Shown here: piece by piece, positions 1-8,007 of the stretch
Layout: every line of letters starts with the position of its first letter
How positions within the stretch are numbered: position 1 is the stretch's first letter
Source: DASWHD01 sp036393335
GTDB lineage: Bacteria; CG2-30-53-67; CG2-30-70-394
DNA length: 32,158 nucleotides
Assembly (NCBI GenBank): GCA_036393335.1
Contig: DASWHD010000066.1
Location: forward strand, 1 to 32,158
Reading direction: 5' to 3'
Program-made: the position numbers and the translations under genes
Notes under the pieces: generated by a model
The model's database searches: none
Seen by the model: only the letters and a program-made list of their open reading frames with translations
What the model was told of the DNA's origin: nothing

Positions 1-913
1 GCGCGATGAAATCGCGCTCGAAGGCCTCGATCACCTGCCGCTTGGCGCGCTTGAGGTTGGTCTCGCTCCGCAGGGGGGCGCAAAAGTCCGGGCAGCGGTC
101 GGGAAAGAGAGGGCTAGGCAGGTCCTGGTAGTGGACGGTGCTGTTCGGGCAGAGGATGACCAGCCGTTCAATGACGTTACGCAGCTCCCGGACATTCCCC
201 GGCCATTCGTACGCCATCAACGCGGTCAGCGCCTCCGGGGAGATGTCGATGTTTCTGCCCTTCTTGGCGCTGAACTCCGCCAGGAAGTGGTCCACCAGCA
301 ACGGGATATCTCCCCGGCGTTCCCGCAGCGGCGGCAGCCGGATGGGCACCACGTTGAGGCGAAAATAGAGGTCGGCGCGGAAGCTTCCATGGTCCACCGC
401 CGCCTGGAGGTCCTGGTTGCTGCCGGCGATGATCCGCACGTCGACCTTCTGGATCCCCTCGGCCCCGAGGCGCGCGACCTCGTGATCCTGGAGGAAGCGC
501 AGCAGCTTGGCCTGGACCCGCCCGTCGAGTTCCTGGATCTCGTCGATGAACGCGGTCCCGCCGCCAGCCGCTTGGAATATCCCGCGGGTGGTGGTGGCGG
601 CGTCCGTGTATGCCCCCCGCTCGTGGCCGAAGAGCAGGCTCTCCGCGAGCTCTGCCGGGAGGGAGGCCGCGTTGATGGCGGTGAACGGGTGCTCTTTCCG
701 TGCGCCGTAGTCGTGGATCGCACGGGCGAGAAGCTCTTTGCCGGTGCCGGTCTCGCCATGGATCAGCACTGTACAGTCGCCATCCTCCGACGCACGGCGC
801 GCCACGGCCAGCGCCCCGATGAGCTGTGGGCTCTCGCCGACGATCTCGGGACAGCTGCGACGGAAGCCTTTCTCTCTCCGTCCAGCTTCCGGTCGTTCGG
901 TACCTATCGCCAT
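1..913 (-). CDS. sigma-54-dependent transcriptional activator, AAA+ domain (3' end outside window)
   Basis: This is a bacterial enhancer-binding protein of the NtrC/PspF class; such proteins remodel sigma-54 RNA polymerase holoenzyme using ATP. The visible 304 residues hold a Walker A GETGTGKE (53-60), the sigma-54 contact loop as GAYTDA (100-105) instead of GAFTGA, a Walker B FIDEI (122-126), an arginine-finger region FRADLYFRL (178-186) and a WPGNVREL sensor II (238-245). The chosen ATG has a strong GGAGGAG ribosome site, and an in-frame stop lies about 50 bases upstream. There is therefore no room for a receiver, GAF or PAS domain: only about 24 basic residues precede the AAA+ domain, as in PspF. 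The sequence leaves the window within the segment that normally leads into a Fis-type helix-turn-helix. No sensor kinase is adjacent, so signal and targets are unknown. Confidence 0.93.
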   Translation of the reverse strand, partial: MAIGTERPEAGRREKGFRRSCPEIVGESPQLIGALAVARRASEDGDCTVLIHGETGTGKELLARAIHDYGARKEHPFTAINAASLPAELAESLLFGHERGAYTDAATTTRGIFQAAGGGTAFIDEIQELDGRVQAKLLRFLQDHEVARLGAEGIQKVDVRIIAGSNQDLQAAVDHGSFRADLYFRLNVVPIRLPPLRERRGDIPLLVDHFLAEFSAKKGRNIDISPEALTALMAYEWPGNVRELRNVIERLVILCPNSTVHYQDLPSPLFPDRCPDFCAPLRSETNLKRAKRQVIEAFERDFIA

Positions 914-1188
914 ACCAGCTCCTCCAGGATGCTCCGGCAGAGTGAGTACCGAAACACTAGCAGTTTAATTCGCTTTGAGAGCATGGCAAGGATGTTGGGA
1001 AAGGAATAGATATATTTTGTCTCATCTGATGAAAGTTATTCGCCCATCCTCGTCCTTTCCGCATCCAGAACGAGGCAATATCCACCGCAGCGCGATGTTC
1101 TCGCGACGATGCGTGGGAATCAATGCGCGTCGCCGGCTTCTTGCACAATGTAAATTGCAACTGCGGTGCGTTCAGCCGCCGCTCTCGG

Positions 1189-1785
1189 TCAGCCGTGCAA
1201 GATCCCCAGCTCGGCCAGCTCCCGCCGCAGGGAGCGCGCATCGCGGAAGCGGATCGTGGCCATGCCCGCCCTCCGGGCCGCCGCCACGTTGGCCGACCGA
1301 TCGTCGATGAGGAGGCACGCCTCCGGTGCCACGCCGAGGGCGCGGCACGGGCCGAAAAAGGCCTCGGGGTCCGGCTTGCGCACCCCGGTGCGGCACGAGA
1401 CGAAGGTCCACGCCAGGTAGCGGGAGAGGCGCAATTTCTCCTCGATCAACTCGTACCAGGCCGAGTAGTTGGACAGGGCGTGAATCGTGAGACCCGCGGC
1501 CGTGAGCTCGGCCAGCACCGCCTCGACCCCATCCAGCCAACGGTACGCGCGCCGCATGTGGGCCCGCAGCGCCTCCCCGTCGACCGACCGCCCGTCGCGG
1601 AAGAACTTTCCGAGATAGGTCGCCTCGTCGATGCGTCCCTCCTCGAACTCCACCCACGCGGTCGGGTACTGGGCCGCCCCGAGTTCCGCCAAGGTCATCC
1701 CGAAGAAGGCCGGCAGCTCGTCGTAGTACGGCTCATGCACCAGGGTCTCCATCACATCGCACAACACGATCGGCCGCACGGACAT
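1189..1785 (-). CDS. HAD-family hydrolase, DxMxT variant
   Basis: A 198-residue haloacid-dehalogenase-like protein with cap and Rossmann core. Motif I reads LCDVMET (8-14), so the nucleophile Asp10 is kept but the usual second Asp (general acid/base) is Met12. Motif II is the Ser of LSNYS (105), motif III the Lys of RKPDPEAF (137) and motif IV LLIDD (158-162). The family is recognisable, but the substrate is not. The Asp-to-Met change suggests reduced or altered phosphatase chemistry, or a non-phosphatase role. Start choice is uncertain: another ATG lies 12 bases upstream (1797), and a GGGGCGGG stretch fits neither start perfectly. The gene reads toward the sigma-54 activator with a 275-base gap between them. 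Confidence 0.88.
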   Translation of the reverse strand: MSVRPIVLCDVMETLVHEPYYDELPAFFGMTLAELGAAQYPTAWVEFEEGRIDEATYLGKFFRDGRSVDGEALRAHMRRAYRWLDGVEAVLAELTAAGLTIHALSNYSAWYELIEEKLRLSRYLAWTFVSCRTGVRKPDPEAFFGPCRALGVAPEACLLIDDRSANVAAARRAGMATIRFRDARSLRRELAELGILHG

Positions 1786-2240
1786 GGGGCGCAGCATCCC
1801 GCCCCGGCCGCCGCCGGACAACCTCGCCGTCGTTGGCGCCGACCCCGCAGTTGGAAACGGACCGTCCAGCCTCCGGTCGCGACCATAGTCCTGGGTCCGC
1901 CCCGGCGATGGGCCAACGACCACACGGCCAGTGGCGGGCCGCAGAGTGTCCCGTGTGCCGCCGCCGGAGCAGGCGATACCGCCCCGGCGGCCTCCCGGCT
2001 TGGCTCGCCATTGCGCTCCCTCGACGACGCGGAAATCGTATACCAATATGTGAATAGATGAGATCTATAAAAATCCAGTATGTATCTAAACATTTATTTT
2101 TATTTAGATAATAATCTAATATGATAGAAAGTCGTATTCTTAGGAATACGAAAACACCATGCCTCCTCTTCGCCGATCCGATCACAGTTGCTAGTTTCGG
2201 ACTGCGCGGGCCCCGCCGCGTGCGAGCGGATGAGTGCTCC
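1786..2240. other. 455-base intergenic region between divergent genes
   Basis: The first part (to about 2035) is GC-rich and I see no gene or clear element in it. From about 2040 to 2150 the composition changes abruptly to strongly AT-rich, unlike anything else in the window. That part holds the promoter and palindromes described separately. From 2151 to 2240 lies the probable 5' leader of the TIGR02147-family gene, which includes a GAGC/GCTC pair just before its start codon. Confidence 0.6.
2097..2150 (+). promoter_or_regulatory. AT-rich promoter with two palindromic operator candidates
   Basis: A good -10 element TATGAT (2120-2125) lies 17 bases after a poor -35, TTTTTA (2097-2102). The spacer is almost filled by a perfect inverted repeat, TTAGAT-4-ATCTAA (2104-2119). 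A second perfect inverted repeat, CGTATTC-4-GAATACG (2133-2150), starts about where transcription should begin. A further ATCTAA half-site at 2084-2089 is 30 bases from its twin in the spacer, about three helical turns. The geometry is that expected of a repressor- or MerR-like-controlled promoter. Which protein binds is inference; the adjacent TIGR02147 protein is a candidate for autoregulation. Confidence 0.55.
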
Positions 2241-3107
2241 ATGAACCAGCCTTCGATCTTCGACTACCTCGATTACCGGGCCTTCTTGAAGGACACCTTT
2301 CAGTTCCGGAAGGAACGGGAGTCGTTCTTTTCGCATCGCTACTTCGCGCGGCGGGCTGGATTTACGGCGCCGAATTTCTTGCAGCTCGTGATCACCGGCC
2401 GGCGCAACCTGACCAGCGCGAGCATCCCCAAGGTGGCCAAGGGCCTCTCCCTCAAGGCGAAGGAGCGCGAGTACTTCGAGTCTCTGGTGCTCATGAACCA
2501 GGCCGACAGCCACGACGAACGCAACCACTACTACCAGAAGCTGACCGCGATGCGCGGCGCGGGTCCGGTCAAGAAGCTGGAGAAGGCGAGCTTCGACTAC
2601 TTTTCGAACTGGTACTTTCCGGTCATCCGCGAGGTCGCCACCTGGGGGGAGGGGCGCATGACGGCCGCGGAGATCGCGGGGCTCCTCCAGCCACCGGTGG
2701 CCGTCAAGGAGGCGGAGCGAGCGCTCACCGCGCTCACGGACCTGGGCCTTCTCCAGACGGACGACCAAGGCCGGTGGCGGCAGTGCGATGCCGCCGTGAC
2801 CACCGGTCCGGAGGTCCGCTCCCTGGTCCTCGCCAACTACCACCGCGAGATGATCCGGCTGGGGGGCGAGTCGATCGAACGCTACCCGCCGGCGGAGCGC
2901 GACATCACTACCCTGACCGTGAGCGTGCGCGACGACTGGATGGACGAGCTAAAGGAGAAGATCGCCGCTTTCCGGCACGAGCTGCTCGACCTCGTCTGCC
3001 AGGAGGACGAGCCCGGCCAGGTGATCCAGATCAACTTCCAGGCATTTCCCCTCACGAAGGTTTTCCCGGAGCGGACGGACCATGCACAGCCCAGCGACGA
3101 ACATTGA
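2241..3107 (+). CDS. TIGR02147 family protein
   Basis: A 288-residue protein whose N-terminus has the hallmark IFDYLDYRAFLKD, followed by FFSHRYFARRAGF and an RRNLT stretch. This matches the TIGR02147 family, known as a large paralogous set in Fibrobacter and also found in other bacteria. The N-terminal third resembles an XRE-like helix-turn-helix (shape inferred from the pattern SHRYFARRAGFTAPNF), and the middle carries a winged-helix-like segment (MTAAEIAGLL...ALTDLGLL), so a DNA-binding role is plausible but unproven. The chosen ATG has GGATGAG about seven bases upstream; a start 120 bases earlier would fall inside the promoter. The lipoprotein gene follows after 46 bases, so the two are probably co-transcribed. 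Confidence 0.85.
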   Translation: MNQPSIFDYLDYRAFLKDTFQFRKERESFFSHRYFARRAGFTAPNFLQLVITGRRNLTSASIPKVAKGLSLKAKEREYFESLVLMNQADSHDERNHYYQKLTAMRGAGPVKKLEKASFDYFSNWYFPVIREVATWGEGRMTAAEIAGLLQPPVAVKEAERALTALTDLGLLQTDDQGRWRQCDAAVTTGPEVRSLVLANYHREMIRLGGESIERYPPAERDITTLTVSVRDDWMDELKEKIAAFRHELLDLVCQEDEPGQVIQINFQAFPLTKVFPERTDHAQPSDEH

Positions 3108-3153
3108 ATCCCTCGGCCAGCGGTTTGTGCGGCGCCGTCGCGGAGGAGTACGG

Positions 3154-5145
3154 ATGAATACGCCCAAGATCTCTCTCGCCCTGCGGGTCGCTGTCCTCGG
3201 GCTGCTCACCCTCTCCTCTCTACTTGTTGCGGGTTGCGGGGGGACCGAGGGGGGGAACCCCGGCTCCCCGCCGATCTTCGGCGACGAGCGCGACCTGGAA
3301 GGCTACATCAAGGATCAATACGCGGCGGCGGTCGTGCCGAGACCCGGGACGTCTTCCTACCCCGCGGTGCCGATGGACACGGGCGCCGGGAACGACACGA
3401 GCGGTAGCGAGGCCGCGCGCGACCACTCCGACACGAATGTGCAGGAGACCGGCGTCGACGAGTCGGACCAGGTGAAGACGGACGGCCGCTACCTGTACGT
3501 GGCCCAAGACCAGGCGGTGCAGATCATTTACCTCGGCGACAACGGCGCCATGGACGCCGTGGCCACGGTGGCGGTGGGCGGGGTCGTCGACTCGCTGTAT
3601 CTCTACGCCCCGTACCTGGTGGTGCTCTACCATCCCGCCGGCGACCAGCCCACCGACTGGTGTGGCGGGATCGATCCGGTCCTCGCGGGCGGCGAGGTCC
3701 TCGTCGCCATGCCGTGCTGGATCCCAACCCAGGCGGAGACCGGCGTATTGCTCGTGGATGTCGGCACACCCGATCAGCCATCCGTGGTCCGGGAGCTGGT
3801 CTTCGACGGCAACCTCGTCTCGTCCCGCCGCATCGGCTCGCGGCTCCATGTGATCACCCAGTTCGTGCCGGTCCTGCCGGTCCTCGAACCCTTCTACGAC
3901 GCGGCCGTGGAGAGCAAGGAGGCCGTTATCGAGCGCAATCGCCAAGCCCTGGCCGGCGTCGCCCTCGATGATCTCGTCCCCTCCTTCGAGGTCCGCGATG
4001 GTGCGGGGGAGGTGATCGACGGTGGACGGCTGATCACGACCGGGAACTTCCTGCTCCCGAGCGATGCCCAGGGCGGCAGCGTGACCACGGTGACGACCCT
4101 CGACCTCGACAGCCCCCAGGCCGATCCGACCTCGGTGGCCGCGCTGTTGGATGCCCGCCACGTCTACGCGTCGACCACCTCCTTGTATCTGGCGGCGGAG
4201 CACTACGACTGGGCCGCCTCCACCGAGGAGTTCTACGCCACCACGACCACCACCATCCACAAGTTCGACCTGCCGGGTGGCCAGGCGGTCTTCGCCGGAT
4301 CCGGCACGGTAAGCGGGACGGTCCTCGATCAGTTTTCCTTCGGGGAGTACCAGGGGGTGCTGCGCGTCGCCACCACCACCGGTGATACCTGGAGCGGCAG
4401 CGCGCGCAGCCACGTGTTCTGCCTGCGTGCAGGCGCCGATGGGCTGGAGATCATCGGCCGGCTTGACGACCTGGCGCCGGGGGAGCTGCTGTACGCCGCC
4501 CGGTTCGTCGGCGGGCGTGGCTTCCTCGTCACCTTCGTCAACATCGATCCCCTCTTCACCCTGGATCTCTCCGACCCGACCCACCCCACGGCGGTGGGCG
4601 AGCTGAAGGTCCCGGGTTACTCCGACTACATCCATCCGCTGGGGGATAACCACCTGCTCACCATCGGCAAGGATGCCGTGGTCGACGGCGATTTCGCCTG
4701 GTATCAGGGGCTGCAGCTCTCGCTCTTCGACGTCACCGACTTCGCCCATCCCCAGCTCCTGCACGTGGCGAAGATCGGCGACCGCGGCACGGAGTCGGAA
4801 GCGCTGCACGCCCCCAAGGCCTTCACCTTCTGGGCCGGCCACGACCTGCTCGCCCTGCCGGTGGACCTCTACCAGCACACGGCCGCGCCACAACACCCGT
4901 CGGACTATGGCACCTACGCCTTCAGCGGCCTGTACGTCTACCGGGTGACCGTGGACGGTGGATTCGCGTTCCTCGGCCGGATCGGCACCACCGGCGACGT
5001 CTCGCCGCCGTGGCCGAGCTACGGGGGGTGGACCCGCGGCCTGTTTGCGGGACCGACGGTCTATGCCGCCACCCCGGACGCCGTCCGATCGGCCGCGATC
5101 GACGATATCGAGAACACCATCCAGACTCTCGACCTCGGCGAATGA
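3154..5145 (+). CDS. beta-propeller domain lipoprotein
   Basis: A 663-residue exported lipoprotein. The signal peptide has basic residues, a hydrophobic stretch and the lipobox LVAGC with acceptor Cys28; residues +2 and +3 are glycines, so outer-membrane sorting is plausible. After a low-complexity Gly/Ser/Pro linker comes the family signature DTNVQETGVDESDQVKTDG (93-111), which opens the C-terminal beta-propeller domain (Beta_propel, PF09826-type). The rest consists of repeated beta-rich blades (for example LYVAQDQAVQII, LLVDVGTPDQP, LSLFDVTDFAHP). Function is not established for the family. The start has GGAGGAG at ideal distance. It is paired with the upstream TIGR02147 gene and followed by a structured convergent gap. 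Confidence 0.9.
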   Translation: MNTPKISLALRVAVLGLLTLSSLLVAGCGGTEGGNPGSPPIFGDERDLEGYIKDQYAAAVVPRPGTSSYPAVPMDTGAGNDTSGSEAARDHSDTNVQETGVDESDQVKTDGRYLYVAQDQAVQIIYLGDNGAMDAVATVAVGGVVDSLYLYAPYLVVLYHPAGDQPTDWCGGIDPVLAGGEVLVAMPCWIPTQAETGVLLVDVGTPDQPSVVRELVFDGNLVSSRRIGSRLHVITQFVPVLPVLEPFYDAAVESKEAVIERNRQALAGVALDDLVPSFEVRDGAGEVIDGGRLITTGNFLLPSDAQGGSVTTVTTLDLDSPQADPTSVAALLDARHVYASTTSLYLAAEHYDWAASTEEFYATTTTTIHKFDLPGGQAVFAGSGTVSGTVLDQFSFGEYQGVLRVATTTGDTWSGSARSHVFCLRAGADGLEIIGRLDDLAPGELLYAARFVGGRGFLVTFVNIDPLFTLDLSDPTHPTAVGELKVPGYSDYIHPLGDNHLLTIGKDAVVDGDFAWYQGLQLSLFDVTDFAHPQLLHVAKIGDRGTESEALHAPKAFTFWAGHDLLALPVDLYQHTAAPQHPSDYGTYAFSGLYVYRVTVDGGFAFLGRIGTTGDVSPPWPSYGGWTRGLFAGPTVYAATPDAVRSAAIDDIENTIQTLDLGE

Positions 5146-5156
5146 CCCGGCTCATC

Positions 5157-5229
5157 GGTGGCTCACCCCCGCTGTTCCGCAACGGAAGTGGTCACCGAGC
5201 GGGCTGGCCATGGTGGGCCGTGAGCCGCC
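5157..5229. terminator. structured convergent gap, possible bidirectional terminator
   Basis: The short gap between two convergent genes can fold. An outer stem pairs GGTGGCTCAC (5157-5166) with GTGAGCCGCC (5220-5229) with one wobble pair, and an inner perfect hairpin TTCCG-CAA-CGGAA sits at 5175-5187. No T-tract follows on either strand, so this is not a classical intrinsic terminator. It is the only candidate here. Confidence 0.3.
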
Positions 5230-5236
5230 TGGCCTG

Positions 5237-7855
5237 TCACTTGCTGAGGATGCCGGTGACGCCGCCGCTGATCAGGGTGGCGATGTTGAGCAGGATGCGC
5301 GGCAGCGTGGCGCCGCCGGGGCAAACGAGGTAGCGCGGCTCCCACACCGGATCGAACTTCGCCTTGTACTGGCGTAGCCCCGCGAAGTTGTAGAGCTCCT
5401 CCCCGTGGCGAAAGATCATCGCGCCGATGCGGTTCCACAAGGGTGCGAAGGGGCGGTCCTCCAGGCCGGCCAGGGGCGCCATCCCCAGGGAGAGCCAGCG
5501 GAACCCCTGCTCCTTGCCCCACAGCATCAGGCTCACGAACAGGTACTCCATCACCCCGTTGGGGGCCCCCGGTAGGTGGCGCATCAGGTCGAGCGACAGC
5601 TCTTCGCGGTCGCCGGCGAGCCACAGGTTGGTGAAGGCGATTGCCCGAGTGCCCTGGCGGACTACGGCCACTGGGCAGCGGCATAGGTAGGCGTCATCGA
5701 AGAAGCCGAGGGAGAAGCCCTTCTCGCGGGTACGCTTCTCGGCCAGCCAGCCATCGGAGATCGCCCGTAGCTCCGGAAGGAGGACCGCCACCCCGGTCGG
5801 GGGAATGACCTCGCAGGTACATCCGTCCTTGCCCAGGCGGCGGTGGATGTAGCGCAGGCCGCGGCGTGCGGCTCCCGCGAGATCGAAGGAAGCCAGGGGG
5901 ACCCGTGCCTCCTCGCCGATCTTCAGGGGCGTCAGCCCCATGTCGACGTACAGGGGCAGGGTGTCGGGGCCGACCTCGTAGAACACCGGCCAGCCGCCGT
6001 GGTGTTCCACCAGGGCGCGGAATTGCCACACCAGCTCGCGGGCCACCTGCGGGTCGGCCACGGGATCGCCCATCGCTACCCAGCTCCGGCCCTCCACGCC
6101 GTACATGAGGAATCCGGAACGGGTCTCGTCGAAGAGCAGGCTCTTGTCCCCCAGCAGGGCGAGGTATGCCTCGCTGCGCGGCGAAATGGCGGCGAGGGTC
6201 GCGGCGGTGGCAAGGTCGGCCGGACCCGGGGCCGCGGGCTCCGGGGTCGCCGGCCGCAGCAGCTTGGCGGCGGCGAAGATCAGGACGACGATGGCCGTGC
6301 CCACGGTGGCGCGCAGGAAGCGCGGTGCGTCGGCGGCGAATGCGAACCGCCACCACAACTCGTGGGAGTAGTCGACGTGCTGGTAGGCGAACAGGCCGAG
6401 CCATATGGTGCAGCCGAGGACCAGGACGATGGTGGCGAGCCACTCGGGCGTGAACGGCTCGGAGAGGAGCGAGGCGCGCCGGTAGAACTGGCGCCGGCAC
6501 GGCAGGGTCGCCGCCAGGAGCAGGGCAAGGAACAGCGCCTCGCCGTAGTGCGCCCCCTTCAGCAGGGAGGAGACGACCGCGACGGCCAGCAGCGCGACGG
6601 CGATCAGCCACGCCCCATCGAGGCGGCGTTGCAGGCCGCGGCCCAGGAGGAGCAGGCCGGCGCCGGTCACGCTGGCGAGGAAGTGGGAGGTTTCCAGCAC
6701 CCCCAGGGGGACGGCTTGTTTCAGCCACGCGAGGCGTGCGGGATGGGCCGGCGTCGCGCCGGAGAAGAGCAGCACGGCGCCCGCCACCAGCACGGCGAGC
6801 CCCAGCACCGGCGGGATCACTGGCGCCGTCCACCGCCCCGCGGTCCGCGCCGCCTTGACCACCACCGTGTGGCGCTGGCCCAGCTCGTGGATGCCGAGGA
6901 GCAGGGCGGCGGTCGCGAGGGGCAGGAGGTAGTAGATCGCGCGGTACGCGAGGAGCGCACCGAGCAGGGCCGGCTTGGGGAGCCCCGGGGCGAGGGCCAG
7001 CACCATGGTCTCGAATACCCCCAGCCCCCCGGGCACGTTGCTGATCAGGGCCACGACCTGGGCCAGGAGGTAGACCGCCAGGGCGCTCCAGAACGACAGA
7101 CCCGTCTCCGGCGGCAGCAGGGCGAAGAGCACGCTCCCCGCCACGATCCAGTCGACGACGCCGACGGCGATCTGCATTCCCCCTTGGCGGGGCGTGGGCA
7201 GGGGCAGCTCCCAGCCGCGCAGGCGTACCGGCGTGCGGCGTGCGGCGATCGCCACCAGGTAGGCCGCGACCAGGCCGAGAAACAGCACCCCGATCGGACG
7301 GGTGCTATGCAGCGGCAGGGGGAGGCCGGTGGGCAGACTCGGCGGGTGGACGAGAAACAGGATCCCACCCAGGGAAAGGATCCCGAGCCAGAAGGTGGTG
7401 GTGGTGAACGCGACCAGGCGTGTCACCTCTTCCGCCGCCAGGCCCCAGGACGAGTAGAGGCGGTAGCGGATCGAGCCGCCGGTGACCACCGACAGGCCGA
7501 GGTTGTTGCTGAACACGTAACTGACGAACGAGGCGAATGAGACCTTGCCCCACGGCAGGGAGCGGCGCAGGTAGGCGATCGCCAGGTGGTCGTAGAGGGT
7601 CATGGCCAGGTAGCTGGCCGCGGTCAGGAGCAATGCCGCGGTGATGCGACGCATGGGGAGGGCGTGGAGCGCCTCCTGGATCTCCCGGAAGCGTTGTCCC
7701 TCCAGGGTGCGGTACAGCACGGTGAGGGCGACGAAGAAGATCGTCAGGCCGAGGAGGGGCACGATGCGCTCCGGGCGCAGCCAGCCCGGGTGCTTGCCCC
7801 GTGCCGGGATGACCGGCTCGTCAGGCGACATCGCTCGCGCTTTCGGTCGATCCAT
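5237..7855 (-). CDS. mprF: bifunctional lysylphosphatidylglycerol flippase/synthetase MprF
   Basis: An 872-residue protein of normal MprF length. The N-terminal two thirds is a multi-pass membrane flippase domain, with many hydrophobic helices and the conserved stretch NNLGLSVVTGGSIRYRLY. The C-terminal third is the soluble synthase domain (DUF2156), with blocks such as FLMYGVEGRSWVAMGDPV and GVMEYLFVSLMLWGKEQGF. In characterised members the enzyme transfers lysine (sometimes alanine) from aminoacyl-tRNA to phosphatidylglycerol and flips the product outward, giving resistance to cationic peptides. The aminoacyl specificity cannot be read from sequence here. The start is uncertain: no good ribosome site precedes this ATG, the ATG at 7831, or the longer extension upstream. 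Confidence 0.92.
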   Translation of the reverse strand: MDRPKARAMSPDEPVIPARGKHPGWLRPERIVPLLGLTIFFVALTVLYRTLEGQRFREIQEALHALPMRRITAALLLTAASYLAMTLYDHLAIAYLRRSLPWGKVSFASFVSYVFSNNLGLSVVTGGSIRYRLYSSWGLAAEEVTRLVAFTTTTFWLGILSLGGILFLVHPPSLPTGLPLPLHSTRPIGVLFLGLVAAYLVAIAARRTPVRLRGWELPLPTPRQGGMQIAVGVVDWIVAGSVLFALLPPETGLSFWSALAVYLLAQVVALISNVPGGLGVFETMVLALAPGLPKPALLGALLAYRAIYYLLPLATAALLLGIHELGQRHTVVVKAARTAGRWTAPVIPPVLGLAVLVAGAVLLFSGATPAHPARLAWLKQAVPLGVLETSHFLASVTGAGLLLLGRGLQRRLDGAWLIAVALLAVAVVSSLLKGAHYGEALFLALLLAATLPCRRQFYRRASLLSEPFTPEWLATIVLVLGCTIWLGLFAYQHVDYSHELWWRFAFAADAPRFLRATVGTAIVVLIFAAAKLLRPATPEPAAPGPADLATAATLAAISPRSEAYLALLGDKSLLFDETRSGFLMYGVEGRSWVAMGDPVADPQVARELVWQFRALVEHHGGWPVFYEVGPDTLPLYVDMGLTPLKIGEEARVPLASFDLAGAARRGLRYIHRRLGKDGCTCEVIPPTGVAVLLPELRAISDGWLAEKRTREKGFSLGFFDDAYLCRCPVAVVRQGTRAIAFTNLWLAGDREELSLDLMRHLPGAPNGVMEYLFVSLMLWGKEQGFRWLSLGMAPLAGLEDRPFAPLWNRIGAMIFRHGEELYNFAGLRQYKAKFDPVWEPRYLVCPGGATLPRILLNIATLISGGVTGILSK

Positions 7856-8007
7856 GGTGAGAGTGCGGGTTAGGCACCGGCGGCCCCGGCGCGTGCGCCT
7901 ACCCCGAAGGACTATGGTAACTGCCGGACCCACGGCGGCGGCAGGGGATCGTGCCGGGTCACCCGCGGCTTCTGGCCCGCCCCACCGGATCGCGGCTTCC
8001 GCCGGCC

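Noticed and set aside
984..1000. Sigma-54-like promoter TGGCAAGGATGTTGGG on the plus strand
   Set aside because: The -12 element lacks GC and no plus-strand gene follows within reach.
131..1009. Plus-strand open frame covering the first kilobase
   Set aside because: The minus strand encodes an intact AAA+ domain with all motifs, so this is its shadow.
3220..4896. 558-codon minus-strand open frame opposite the beta-propeller lipoprotein
   Set aside because: Composition typical of antisense translation; the plus-strand frame has a signal peptide, lipobox and family motif.
5843..7540. 565-codon plus-strand open frame opposite mprF
   Set aside because: Gly/Gln/Arg-rich composition with no domain pattern. 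It is the mirror of a clear MprF gene in high-GC DNA.
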